Shown one piece after another: positions 34,415 through 43,535 of a DNA stretch of 64,000 nucleotides. The notes under the pieces were generated by a model. The model did not search any database and was not told the origin of the DNA. It saw only the letters and a program-made list of their open reading frames with translations. Origin of the DNA: JAPOVO01 sp026708165 (lineage in GTDB: Bacteria; Chloroflexota; UBA11872; VXNJ01); the NCBI GenBank assembly GCA_965208775.1, contig OZ242360.1, forward strand, positions 372,001-436,000, read 5' to 3'. Each line of letters opens with the position of its first letter. Position 1 is the first letter of the stretch. The position numbers and the translations under genes are program-made.

Positions 34415-36922
34415 CTAGATACCGGCTTCGACCGCGACTTTTTCCGTGTCCATCTCAATTCCGTCACGAGGCTCGACAACCACCTCGCCGTCCTGGGCGT
34501 CCACTTCAACCTCGCACCCTTCGGGGCAGCGATTTTCGAGGATGAGCTTGGCCACGCGGTTTTCGACTTCCCTCTGGATGGTACGTCGCAGCGGGCGGGC
34601 ACCGTAGTTGGGGTCCCAGCCGAGCGACAGCAGGCGATCCTTGGCGGCGTCGGTAACGCGCAGTCCAACCTTGCGCTCGACGAGCCGCTCGCGCAGATCG
34701 CCTATCAGGATATCCACTATCTGCTTCACCTCGTCCTTAGTCAGGGACCGGAAGATGATGGTCTCGTCGATCCGGTTCAGGAATTCAGGCCTGAAGCTCC
34801 GCCGAAGCTGCTCCATCAAGCGCGCCTTCATGTCCCGGTACTCGCGTTCGTCGGCCTCTTCAGCACTGGCGTCAGCCGGACGCGGGCGGAATCCGACATT
34901 GTCCTGCTTGCTTATGGCCTTAGCCCCAACGTTCGAAGTCATGATGACGATCGTGTTACGAAAGTCGACGGTGTGCCCCTGGCCGTCGGTCAACCGACCT
35001 TCGTCCAGAATCTGCAGGAGGACGTTCAAGACCTCCGGATGGGCCTTCTCGATTTCGTCGAACAGCACGACCTGATAGGGACGCCTGCGCACTATCTCCG
35101 AGAGCTGTCCGCCCTCGTCGTAGCCCACGTAACCCGGCGGCGCTCCCACCATTCGGCTGACCGTGTGCCGCTCCCCGTACTCGGACATGTCCACGCGAAC
35201 GATGGCGTTTTCGTCGTCGAACATAAACGCGGCAAGCTGGCGGGCGAGCTCAGTCTTGCCCACGCCGGTCGGCCCAAGGAACAAGAAGGACCCCATCGGC
35301 CGGTTGGGATCGGCAAGTCCCGATCTGGACCTTCGCAACGCGTCGGCAACCGCCGTAACCGCCTCGTGCTGACCGACAATCCGCTCATGTATTGTCGATT
35401 CCATCCGCAGCAGCTTGTCACTCTCTTCCTCGAGCATGTTAGTAACGGGGATGCCGGTAATGCTTGCAACGACCGCGGCGACTTCGTCTTCGTCAACAAC
35501 TTCGTCCAAGTCCTTCTCCGACAGCCAATCGGAGCGAGCATTGTCGAGCTTCTCTTCCAGCTTGAGCAGCTCCGACTTGAAATTCGCGGCCCGTTCGTAA
35601 TCGCGCTCCCGCCAAGCGGCCTCTTCGTCGAGTCTCAGTTGCCGGATCATGGCTTCGGCTTCCCTGAGAGGCTCGGGCATGTCGTAAATCTCGATGCGCA
35701 CTTTCGCGGCGGCCTCGTCGATCAGATCAATCGCCTTGTCAGGGAGAAAACGGTCTGTGATGTATCGGTTGGAAAGATGCGCGGCCTGCTCCAGCGCGCC
35801 GTCCGATATTTTCAGATTGTGATGGGCCTCATACCGGTCTCTAAGGCCGTGCAGAATCCTGACCGTGTCCTCAACGCTGGGAGCGCCCACGAATATCGAC
35901 TGGAAGCGCCGCGCCAGGGCCTTGTCCTTCTCGATGTGCTTTCGATATTCGTCGAGCGTAGTTGCGCCTATCGCCTGAAGCTCTCCGCGGGCGAGCGCCG
36001 GCTTGAGCATGTTGGCAGCGTCGATGGCGCCCTCGGCGGCGCCGGTGCCGACCACGTTGTGCATCTCGTCGATGAATAGAATTATCTCGCCGCGCGAGTT
36101 CACGATTTCCTGGATAACCGCCTTGAGCCTCTCTTCAAACTCACCGCGGAACTTCGACCCCGCCACGAGCTGGGCCATGTCCAGGGCCAGCACTCGACGG
36201 TTCTTGAGAATCTCGGGAACGTTTCCGTCGACTATTTTCTGAGCGAGCCCCTCGACGATCGCGGTCTTGCCCACGCCGGGCTCCCCGATCAGCGCCGGGT
36301 TGTTCTTGGTCCGCCGCGAGAGAATCTGCATAACCCGGGTTATCTCGGTATCGCGTCCGACGACCGGATCGAGTTTCGACTGACGGGCCGCGGCGGTCAG
36401 ATCGGTGCTGTACTTCTCGAGGATCTGATATCTGCTCTCCGCAGTGGCATCGGAGGCCGACTGCGACCCGCGGATGTCTCTAATTGCCGAGTAAATCTTT
36501 GCCTTGGTCACGCCCAACTCGGTGAGGATGCGCTGCGCCTCGCTCGATCTCGCGGAGAGAACCGCAATGAAGAGATGCTCGTTTCCGATGTATTCGTCGC
36601 GCATACTGTTCGCTTCTTGCCCTGCGTCTTCGAACAGCTTTTTCGATAGCGGCGTCAGATACACCTGCCCGGTCACGACGGGACCGCCATCCAATCTGAC
36701 TTTGGGCTTGCGGTCGAGCAACTGGTTTACGCGGCTTCGCACAAAGTCCGGGTTCACCCGCATACGCTGGAGTATTCGCACGGCGAGCGACTCAGGCTGC
36801 TCAAGCAGCGCTTGCAGAATGTGCTCAAGATCGAGCTGGGTATGATTCATCTCGACCATGATGCTCTGAGCGCGTGACAGCGTCTCCTGAGCCTTTTCCG
36901 TGAACCGGCTGAATCCTTCCAT
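34415..36922 (-). CDS. clpC: Clp ATPase, ClpC type
   Basis: The 835-residue AAA+ unfoldase has two N-terminal Clp repeats (FTEKAQETLSRAQSIMVEMN), Walker A motifs GEPGVGKT in the first and GPTGVGKT in the second ATPase domain, and FIDEMHNVVGTGAAEG. A short middle region (about residues 415-460) contains a UVR-like ERDYERAANFKSELLKLEE, as in ClpC; the long ClpB middle domain is absent. It unfolds substrates for ClpP or acts as a chaperone. It is the last gene of the lon-dnaK-grpE-dnaJ-hspR unit, 35 nt after hspR. Confidence 0.92.
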   Translation of the reverse strand: MEGFSRFTEKAQETLSRAQSIMVEMNHTQLDLEHILQALLEQPESLAVRILQRMRVNPDFVRSRVNQLLDRKPKVRLDGGPVVTGQVYLTPLSKKLFEDAGQEANSMRDEYIGNEHLFIAVLSARSSEAQRILTELGVTKAKIYSAIRDIRGSQSASDATAESRYQILEKYSTDLTAAARQSKLDPVVGRDTEITRVMQILSRRTKNNPALIGEPGVGKTAIVEGLAQKIVDGNVPEILKNRRVLALDMAQLVAGSKFRGEFEERLKAVIQEIVNSRGEIILFIDEMHNVVGTGAAEGAIDAANMLKPALARGELQAIGATTLDEYRKHIEKDKALARRFQSIFVGAPSVEDTVRILHGLRDRYEAHHNLKISDGALEQAAHLSNRYITDRFLPDKAIDLIDEAAAKVRIEIYDMPEPLREAEAMIRQLRLDEEAAWRERDYERAANFKSELLKLEEKLDNARSDWLSEKDLDEVVDEDEVAAVVASITGIPVTNMLEEESDKLLRMESTIHERIVGQHEAVTAVADALRRSRSGLADPNRPMGSFLFLGPTGVGKTELARQLAAFMFDDENAIVRVDMSEYGERHTVSRMVGAPPGYVGYDEGGQLSEIVRRRPYQVVLFDEIEKAHPEVLNVLLQILDEGRLTDGQGHTVDFRNTIVIMTSNVGAKAISKQDNVGFRPRPADASAEEADEREYRDMKARLMEQLRRSFRPEFLNRIDETIIFRSLTKDEVKQIVDILIGDLRERLVERKVGLRVTDAAKDRLLSLGWDPNYGARPLRRTIQREVENRVAKLILENRCPEGCEVEVDAQDGEVVVEPRDGIEMDTEKVAVEAGI

Positions 36923-36957
36923 GGATATTCCTTGCGCCTTTCTGGTGGAAGTCCCGG

Positions 36958-37383
36958 CTAGCCCGTCAACTTTCGAAGAATGGTCTTGAGTCGATTGATT
37001 TCAGTTCGATGCCGTCGTTCCATGTCGTCAAATTTCTGGTCGTAGTGTCGCTGCATAACCTCGAGCTTCTCGGTCAGGTTCAAGATCACCTCCACGCCCG
37101 CCAGATTGACGCCCAGGTCCTGAGTCAGACGCCTAATTGTGCGAACGCGTTCAACGTCGCGGCGGGAATACATACGCACGTCACCGGAAGACCGACCCGG
37201 CCGCAGCAGCCCGATTCGCTCGTAGTTACGCAGAGTTTGCGGGTGAGCGCCGGTAATCTGCGCCACTACCCCTATAAAAAATGCCGGCATTCGAGGGTCG
37301 TCGGCTTGATCTTCACGCGCCCGGAAGCGGCCTGGACGCGATTCCGAATCTTCCGCGAAGTCGAACTCATCTCTGAAAGGCAC
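36958..37383 (-). CDS. hspR: MerR-family heat-shock repressor HspR
   Basis: HspR represses chaperone operons by binding HAIR inverted repeats, with DnaK as corepressor in Streptomyces. The 141-residue product has a MerR helix-turn-helix (VVAQITGAHPQTLRNYERIG, from about residue 39), the wing RSSGDVRMYSRRDVERV and a C-terminal coiled-coil helix. The first ~31 residues are acidic and poorly conserved, so M32 could be the true start. It is the fifth gene of the operon and probably controls it through the site in front of lon. Confidence 0.93.
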   Translation of the reverse strand: MPFRDEFDFAEDSESRPGRFRAREDQADDPRMPAFFIGVVAQITGAHPQTLRNYERIGLLRPGRSSGDVRMYSRRDVERVRTIRRLTQDLGVNLAGVEVILNLTEKLEVMQRHYDQKFDDMERRHRTEINRLKTILRKLTG

Positions 37384-37401
37384 TCTGAATCGTCCCCCGC
37401 G

Positions 37402-38352
37402 CTAGGTCGGCCTGACAGGACGCTCTTGGCGACTCATGCCGAATTGATAGATCAGTTCCCGCTGTTGCGAGTTGAGGTTCTTGGGGAGCTTGACTCTGAC
37501 TCGCACGAGCAGATCGCCGCGCTCCGATCCATTGAGCGCCGGCAGCCCCTGGCCCCGTAGCCTCAGCAGCGAACCGTTGCTCGTCTCCGCCGGAATCTTT
37601 ACGGTCAATACGGAGCCGTCGAGGTTCCGAACGCTCGCGTCCGAACCGAGCAGCGATTCGCTCAGATGCACCGGCAGATTCGTCACTACGTCGTTGCCAC
37701 GCCGCTCGAAGCCGTTTTCGGGAAGCACTCGCACCTTTAGAAACACGTCGCCCCGCCGGCCGTCCGACTTGTATCCACCTTCTCCGGCAACCCGGATTCG
37801 CGAACCATCCCGCACGCCCTTGGGGATTTTGACTTCCAGTCTGCGGTTGCGGACCCGGCCGTCGATCTCCGGGATGCGCAGACTGAGGGCCCGTGTCGTC
37901 CCGCTCATCACCTCGCCCAGGGGGATATCGATGTCGTGCTCGATATCGGCTGAACGCCGGCTTCGTACAGTCCTGGTTTGCTGGCCAGGTGGCGCCGCGC
38001 CACCACCGAACAGCGCCTCAAAGAAATCGCTGAATCCGCCGAAGCCGGCGAAGTCAAAGCCCCCGGCCGCGCTCCTGCCCGCGCTACCTGCTCCAGCCCT
38101 TTTAAACGCCTCGTCGAAGGAACCGTACTTCTCCCAATTCGATCCAAACTGGTCATACTTGGCACGCTTCTCGGCGTCGCCAATAACCTGATAGGCCTCG
38201 TTAATCTCCTTGAACCGCGCGACGGCCTTTTCATCACCGGGGTTGACGTCGGGGTGGTACTTACGCGCCAGACGCCGGTAGGCCTTCTTGACTTCGTCAT
38301 CGGAGGCGTTCCGGTTGACACCGAGGATCTTGTAATAGTCTCGGAATTCCAT
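37402..38352 (-). CDS. dnaJ: DnaJ-family co-chaperone, type B (CbpA-like)
   Basis: The J domain occupies residues 1-70 with HPD at 33-35, which stimulates the DnaK ATPase. A glycine/phenylalanine-rich linker (GGFDFAGFGGFSDFFEALFGGG) leads directly to the two C-terminal substrate-binding barrels. The zinc-finger CxxCxGxG repeats of DnaJ type A are absent, so this is a CbpA-like member although it sits in the dnaK operon. This is also seen in Actinobacteria, for example DnaJ2-type proteins. Confidence 0.92.
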   Translation of the reverse strand: MEFRDYYKILGVNRNASDDEVKKAYRRLARKYHPDVNPGDEKAVARFKEINEAYQVIGDAEKRAKYDQFGSNWEKYGSFDEAFKRAGAGSAGRSAAGGFDFAGFGGFSDFFEALFGGGAAPPGQQTRTVRSRRSADIEHDIDIPLGEVMSGTTRALSLRIPEIDGRVRNRRLEVKIPKGVRDGSRIRVAGEGGYKSDGRRGDVFLKVRVLPENGFERRGNDVVTNLPVHLSESLLGSDASVRNLDGSVLTVKIPAETSNGSLLRLRGQGLPALNGSERGDLLVRVRVKLPKNLNSQQRELIYQFGMSRQERPVRPT

Positions 38353-38375
38353 CGCCTTATCCGGTCTCCACGCTT

Positions 38376-38948
38376 CTAATCCGCCTGGCCAGCCTCGTCA
38401 TTCGCCGGATTCTTAGCAACGCGGACCATCGACGGCCGCAAAACCAGGTCGTCCAGTACATAGCCCGAGCGGACGACGTCCACAATCTCACCGTCACTAC
38501 GGTCGGGATCGGCCACCGTCGCAACGACTTCGTGATAACTGGGGTTGAAGTCGCCGTCGGCTTCGATTCGTCGCACGCCCTGTCCTTTCAGAACGTCGGC
38601 CATCTGCTTCCTGGTGAGCCGGACGCCCTCGATCACGCCAGCGACTTCGGCGGTTTCGGGATCGACCGATTCGATAGCGCGATCCAGGTTGTCGATAACC
38701 GGCAACATCGCCCGCAAGACATCCGCCCGACGTGACCGGATGATTTCATGCGTCGTCCGGTCGACCCTCTTGCGGTAGTTCTCCATGTCGGCTTGCAGCC
38801 GAACGAGCTTGTCCCTGGTCGCGGCCAGCTCCTGTTCAACCGACCCTGAATCGCCGTCTTCGTCAGAAACGAAGTCGCCTCGACGGTTTTCTTTGGAGCC
38901 CGACCAGTCCATTCGCTGAGGTCCGTTCTCTTTGCTCGGATGCTGCAT
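38376..38948 (-). CDS. grpE: Nucleotide exchange factor GrpE
   Basis: GrpE releases ADP from DnaK. The 190-residue product has an acidic N-terminal tail, a long coiled-coil helix (ELAATRDKLVRLQADMENYR) and the beta domain with MLPVIDNLDRAIE and FNPSYHEVVATV. Its ATG overlaps the dnaK stop by one base (TAATG), so translation is coupled. dnaJ starts 23 nt downstream. Confidence 0.94.
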   Translation of the reverse strand: MQHPSKENGPQRMDWSGSKENRRGDFVSDEDGDSGSVEQELAATRDKLVRLQADMENYRKRVDRTTHEIIRSRRADVLRAMLPVIDNLDRAIESVDPETAEVAGVIEGVRLTRKQMADVLKGQGVRRIEADGDFNPSYHEVVATVADPDRSDGEIVDVVRSGYVLDDLVLRPSMVRVAKNPANDEAGQAD

Positions 38949-40894
38949 TACCTCTCGTCGCTGGCGCTAAATTCAGCATCGACGACGTCGTCGTCATCCA
39001 CCGGCTCGTCAGAAGCTCCAACGTCGGCTGTCTGCGCTTCGGGCTGATCTTCCTCGTCGCCATCGCCATCGGGCGACGGAGTCGCCTGAGCCTGGTAAAT
39101 CTGCTGCCCAACCTCCATGCGAAGCCTGTCGAGCTCGGCCAAGGCAGCTTGCAGAGATTCCTTGTCGGCGGCGTCGTCCTTAAGCAAGTCCCGAACGTTT
39201 TGGATGGCTTCCTCGAGACTATTTTTGTCCGCATCGGAAATTTTGTCGGAGTTGTCTCGAATCAGGCGCTCCGTCTGATAGGCGATGCTGTCGGCCGAGT
39301 TACGGAGCTCGACCATTTCCCGCCTGTCGGAGTCCTCCGATGCGTGCATCTCAGCTTCCTTGACCAACCCCTCAACCTCGTCATCGGAGAGGTTGGTGGA
39401 CGCCGTGATGGTTATGTGCTGCTCCTTGCCGGTGCCAAGGTCCTTGGCCTTCACGTTGACGATCCCGTTTACGTCGATGTCGAAGTTGACTTCGATTTGC
39501 GGGACCCCTCGGGGAGCGGGCGGAATACCGTCCAGGCGGAATCTCCCCAGCGTCATGTTGTCCGGCGCCATTGGGCGTTCGCCCTGCAGCACGTGAATGT
39601 CCACAGCGGTCTGCCCGTCTTCCGCGGTGGAGAATGTTTCGGACTTGCTGGTGGGAATCGTCGTGTTACGCGGGATCAGCTGGGTCATAACGCGCCCGAG
39701 AGTCTCCACTCCAAGCGAGAGCGGAGTAACGTCGAGAAGGACAACGTCACGAACGTCGCCGGTTATGACTCCCGCCTGAATTGCGGCCCCAATAGCGATT
39801 ACTTCGTCGGGATTGACTCCCCGGTTCGGATCCTTGCCGGTCAGGCTCTTGGCGAGCTCCTGCACCGCGGGCATTCGAGTCGACCCGCCGACCAGGACCA
39901 CCTCGTCCAGATGCTCGGCGGTTATGCCGGCATCCTTCAATGCCTGCTGAAAAGGCGCGACGAGTCGTCTGTTCAATCCGTCGACCAGCTCCTCGAACTT
40001 CGCCCTCGTTATCGAGACCGTGAGGTGCTTGGGGCCGGTCTGGTCGGCGGTGATAAAGGGAAGATTGATATCAGTCTGCGGAGTCGTCGAGAGCTCGATC
40101 TTGGCTTTTTCGGCGGCTTCGACCAAGCGTTGCAGCGCCTGCTTGTCCTTGCGAAGGTCTATGCCTTCCTGCCGCTGAAACTCCGCAGCCAGGTATTCGA
40201 CCAGCTGCCAGTCGTAGTCGTCTCCGCCAAGGTGCGTATCGCCGTTTGTAGCCTTTACCTCGAAGATGCCCTCGCCGACTTCCAGGATCGAAACGTCGTA
40301 AGTTCCACCGCCGAGGTCCCATACGAGAATCGTTTCCGTTTCCTTTCTGTCGAGACCGTAGGCGAGGCTGGCCGCGGTAGGCTCGTTGATTATTCTCAGC
40401 ACTTCGAGCCCTGCAATCGTGCCGGCGTTCTTGGTCGACTGACGCTGCGAGTCGTTGAAGTAGGCCGGCACCGTGATAACCGCTTTGTCTACCTCTTCCC
40501 CGAGGAATCCTTCGGCGTCCGCTTTGAGTTTCTGGAGGACCATGGCCGAGATCTCTTCGGGCGTGACGTCCTGACTCGTCTGCGGTATTCGAATCCTCGC
40601 CTCACCGCCCGGCCCCTCGGTTACGCCGTAAGAAATGGACTCGCGCTCGGACGCTACTTCGTCATAACGACGTCCGATGAACCGCTTTGCGGAGTAGATC
40701 GTATTCTCCGGATTTAGAACTCCCTGCCGCCTTGCCAGCTGACCGACAAGACGCTCGCCGCTGCTGGTGAAACCAACCACCGACGGGGTCAGTCTCGACC
40801 CCTCGGCGTTCGTCACCACGGTGGGTTCGCCAGCTTCCAGAACGGCGACCACCGAGTTCGTGGTGCCGAGATCGATTCCTACAACTTTGCTCAT
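38948..40894 (-). CDS. dnaK: Hsp70 chaperone DnaK
   Basis: The 648-residue product has the complete Hsp70 layout: IDLGTTNSVVAV phosphate loop at the start, VWDLGGGTYDVSILEVG, VLVGGSTRMPAV and the substrate-binding domain with DVTPLSLGVETLG. The C-terminal lid ends in an acidic tail with DDDDVVDAEF. It folds and refolds proteins, and in HspR-type systems it also acts as the repressor's corepressor. It lies 13 nt downstream of lon, an unusual position, since lon normally has its own transcript. Confidence 0.97.
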   Translation of the reverse strand: MSKVVGIDLGTTNSVVAVLEAGEPTVVTNAEGSRLTPSVVGFTSSGERLVGQLARRQGVLNPENTIYSAKRFIGRRYDEVASERESISYGVTEGPGGEARIRIPQTSQDVTPEEISAMVLQKLKADAEGFLGEEVDKAVITVPAYFNDSQRQSTKNAGTIAGLEVLRIINEPTAASLAYGLDRKETETILVWDLGGGTYDVSILEVGEGIFEVKATNGDTHLGGDDYDWQLVEYLAAEFQRQEGIDLRKDKQALQRLVEAAEKAKIELSTTPQTDINLPFITADQTGPKHLTVSITRAKFEELVDGLNRRLVAPFQQALKDAGITAEHLDEVVLVGGSTRMPAVQELAKSLTGKDPNRGVNPDEVIAIGAAIQAGVITGDVRDVVLLDVTPLSLGVETLGRVMTQLIPRNTTIPTSKSETFSTAEDGQTAVDIHVLQGERPMAPDNMTLGRFRLDGIPPAPRGVPQIEVNFDIDVNGIVNVKAKDLGTGKEQHITITASTNLSDDEVEGLVKEAEMHASEDSDRREMVELRNSADSIAYQTERLIRDNSDKISDADKNSLEEAIQNVRDLLKDDAADKESLQAALAELDRLRMEVGQQIYQAQATPSPDGDGDEEDQPEAQTADVGASDEPVDDDDVVDAEFSASDER

Positions 40895-40907
40895 TCCGCA
40901 AATCCCC

Positions 40908-43343
40908 TTAGTTTGCTGCCGCGCCCGCCAGGGACATGCCCCGGCCGCGCAAGTCTTCCGGTCTGAATGCCTCCGCTAAAACCTGCTCCATTTGATCCAC
41001 CAATACGAAATTCATTTTCTTCCTGACTTGCCGGGGTATCTCATCGAGGTCGGATTCATTAGCCGAAGGCAGAATCACCTTGTCAATTCCGAGCCGATGA
41101 GCCGCGAGCACCTTCTCCTTGACCCCGCCGATCGGCAATACCTTGCCGCGAAGGGTTATCTCCCCCGTCATCGCAACGTCGCCTCTGACCTTCACGCCGG
41201 TCAGGGCCGACATGAGCGCGGTACCCATTGCGGTACCGGCCGAAGGCCCATCCTTGGGCACCGCACCGGCGGGCACGTGCAGATGTACACGGCTCTTCTC
41301 GAACAAGTTGGGCTGAAATCCGAACTCTTGCGCCTTGGCTCTGGCGTACGATCTAGCAGCCTTTGCCGACTCTTCCATTACGTCGCTGAGATTACCCGTG
41401 CAGGTGAATCCGGCCTTGCCTTCAGTCCAAGCCGCCTCGATATGAAGCACCTCACCGCCAAACTGCGTCACGGCGAGACCGTTGACCACTCCGACCATAT
41501 CGTCGTGCCGTTCATCCTCTGGGAGGTATTTGGGCTTGCCGACCAGGCGTTCGAGCTGTGATTGGGAAATCCTCGCCGACTTGGTCTTGCCCTCAGCCAG
41601 ACGGCGCGCGACCTTCCGGCATACCTTTGCGAGCTCGCGCTCGAGATTTCGCACACCCGCCTCGCGCGTGTGCGTTCGCGTGAGCCACCGTATCGCGGCT
41701 TCACCCATGACCATCTGATCTTTCTTGATGCCGTGCTCGCGAAGCTGCCGGGGCAGCAGATAGCCCCGCGCAATGTGAAGCTTCTCTTCTTCCGTGTAAC
41801 CGGAGAGTCGTATGATCTCAAGCCGGTCACGGAGAGTCGGCGGTATAGCGCCCGCGTCGTTGGCCGTGAGGATGAAGACCACGTTGGACAGGTCATAGCC
41901 AAGCTCAAGATAGTGATCCGAAAACTTCGAATTGTGCTCTGGATCGAGTACTTCGAGCAGAGCCGATGAAGGATCGCCGCGAAAATCGCGCCCAATCTTG
42001 TCGATCTCATCGAGAACGAACACAGGGTTCGTCGTTCCCGCCTGCTTCATTCCTTGCAGTATTCGTCCGGGGAGCGCTCCGACATACGTTCGGCGGTGGC
42101 CTCTAATCTCAGCTTCGTCCCGGACCCCGCCGAGCGATATGCGCACGAACTTCCGGCGCAGCGCGCGGGCTATTGACCGGCCAAGGCTGGTCTTGCCCAC
42201 GCCCGGCGGACCTGCCAAACAGAGGATCGGACTGCGCAGCGAGGAGGACAGTCCGCGCACGGCCAGATACTCAAGGACGCGAGTCTTTACCTTGGAGAGT
42301 CCGTAGTGGTCCTTGTCCAAGGTCCGTCGGGCGCGCTTGAGCGATATCTTCTCGGGCGGGGCTTCCCCCCAGGGAAGCTCCAAAAGCCAGTCAACATAGG
42401 TGCGAATAACGCCTATTTCCGGCGATGCGGGGGGAGTGGCTTCGAGCCTATCGACTTCCTTCAGAGCCTTCTCGCGCACATGCTCGGGCATGGACGATGC
42501 CTCGATCGCCTCTCTCAATTCCGTGGAGTCCTCAACCTGTCCCGTCGAAATCCCCAGCTCGCGTTGAATGGTCTTCAGCTGCTCTCGGAGGTAGAACTCC
42601 CTTTGAACCTTCTCTATCCCGTCCTGGATCTTCGACTGTATGCGCCCCTTGACATCCAGGATGTGGTTTTGCTCGGAGAGATGCACGCTGGCTTCGTACA
42701 GCCTGTCGTAGACATCGACCATCTCGAGAAGCTTCTGACGCCGCCGCACTCGCATCGGAGCGTGATATCCCACCAGATCGGCCAGCCATCCCGGATCGGA
42801 AACTCGTTTGGCGACGGCGACGACCTCTGGGGAGAGGCCGTTGCTCTTTTCGGCGTATTCGTGCACCTGATTCGCGACCATCCGGCGTAGCGCTTCCAAT
42901 TCGATGGATTCACGTCTGACTGAAGGCAATTCGACGGTGGTCGCGAGTATCCCGCCCTCGTACTCGCCGACTTCAAGAAGTTCGACCCGTTCCAAGCCCT
43001 GAAACAGAACCGAAAGACCACCGTCCGGCACCTTGTACTTACGCACGATGCGCGCCGTGGTCCCGACCGAATAGAGACCCGACGGTTTTGGTTTCCGGCG
43101 ATCGCGGCGGCGCTGCGTGGCCAGCACAACGATTCCGTCGTGCCTCTCGGCCTCTTCAATCGCCCACAGCGACCCCGGACGGTTAACATGAAGCGGAATG
43201 GAGACTTTGGGGAATGCCACCGTCTTGACCAGTGGCACCACCGGTAGTTCGGAGATAGCGCCAGTTGTCGCTACGACGTCTTGCTCGAAAGCGTCGACAG
43301 CCGACTGGCTTTCCTTCGAACCGGATGCGTCAGATTTAGTCAT
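40908..43343 (-). CDS. lon: ATP-dependent Lon protease (LonA)
   Basis: The 811-residue LonA has the N-terminal substrate domain (ELPVVPLVKTVAFPKVSIPL), Walker A (LAGPPGVGKTSLGRS, near residue 370), Walker B (VFVLDEIDKIG), and the Ser-Lys dyad: serine in PKDGPSAGTAMGT and lysine in IGGVKEKVLAAHRLG. It degrades misfolded and regulatory proteins. It is the first gene of the heat-shock unit and carries the operon promoter and a HAIR-like operator in front. A Shine-Dalgarno sequence is not evident before the ATG at 43343. Confidence 0.96.
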   Translation of the reverse strand: MTKSDASGSKESQSAVDAFEQDVVATTGAISELPVVPLVKTVAFPKVSIPLHVNRPGSLWAIEEAERHDGIVVLATQRRRDRRKPKPSGLYSVGTTARIVRKYKVPDGGLSVLFQGLERVELLEVGEYEGGILATTVELPSVRRESIELEALRRMVANQVHEYAEKSNGLSPEVVAVAKRVSDPGWLADLVGYHAPMRVRRRQKLLEMVDVYDRLYEASVHLSEQNHILDVKGRIQSKIQDGIEKVQREFYLREQLKTIQRELGISTGQVEDSTELREAIEASSMPEHVREKALKEVDRLEATPPASPEIGVIRTYVDWLLELPWGEAPPEKISLKRARRTLDKDHYGLSKVKTRVLEYLAVRGLSSSLRSPILCLAGPPGVGKTSLGRSIARALRRKFVRISLGGVRDEAEIRGHRRTYVGALPGRILQGMKQAGTTNPVFVLDEIDKIGRDFRGDPSSALLEVLDPEHNSKFSDHYLELGYDLSNVVFILTANDAGAIPPTLRDRLEIIRLSGYTEEEKLHIARGYLLPRQLREHGIKKDQMVMGEAAIRWLTRTHTREAGVRNLERELAKVCRKVARRLAEGKTKSARISQSQLERLVGKPKYLPEDERHDDMVGVVNGLAVTQFGGEVLHIEAAWTEGKAGFTCTGNLSDVMEESAKAARSYARAKAQEFGFQPNLFEKSRVHLHVPAGAVPKDGPSAGTAMGTALMSALTGVKVRGDVAMTGEITLRGKVLPIGGVKEKVLAAHRLGIDKVILPSANESDLDEIPRQVRKKMNFVLVDQMEQVLAEAFRPEDLRGRGMSLAGAAAN

Positions 43344-43377
43344 ACCAATACATTCAAACCCAGATTTCAGCTTTCAT

Positions 43378-43406
43378 ATGGTATAAGTTGAGTGTTGTCT
43401 TGTCAA
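43378..43406 (-). promoter_or_regulatory. Sigma-70-type promoter of the lon-dnaK heat-shock operon
   Basis: On the minus strand a consensus -35 TTGACA (43406-43401) is followed after exactly 17 nt by TACCAT (43383-43378, 4 of 6 matches to TATAAT). The predicted transcript would begin about 28 nt before the lon start codon. The HAIR-like repeat covers the -35 and spacer. Confidence 0.6.
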
Positions 43407-43407
43407 C
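43387..43407. promoter_or_regulatory. HAIR-like HspR operator in front of lon
   Basis: The plus strand reads GTTGAGT-N7-TGTCAAC. The HspR consensus is CTTGAGT-N7-ACTCAAG, so the left half matches 6 of 7 and the right half 4 of 7, with the exact 7-nt spacer. A wider perfect inverted repeat, AAGTTGA (43385-43391) and TCAACTT (43403-43409), surrounds it. It overlaps the operon promoter, the right place for repression by the HspR encoded in the same operon. Confidence 0.6.
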
Positions 43408-43535
43408 TTACATCTAGCCGTTTATCGTAGATTTTGTGGTGCGACGAGTAAATCAAGACATCGGCAGCTTCCGAATGGCCTTGCTTCGGCTGAATCGGCA
43501 TTATGCGGCTTCGGCTGTCAGCCCGTTAATTTTCC

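Noticed and set aside
34379..34415. GCGGTCCG/CGGACCGC inverted repeat after clpC as a terminator
   Set aside because: The loop is long (21 nt) and no T tract follows; it may be a weak structure only.
34973..36079. Long plus-strand open frame opposite clpC
   Set aside because: Antisense shadow; no signal of its own.
39149..40717. Long plus-strand open frame opposite dnaK (522 codons)
   Set aside because: Shadow of the high-GC codon pattern of dnaK; no family-like motifs.
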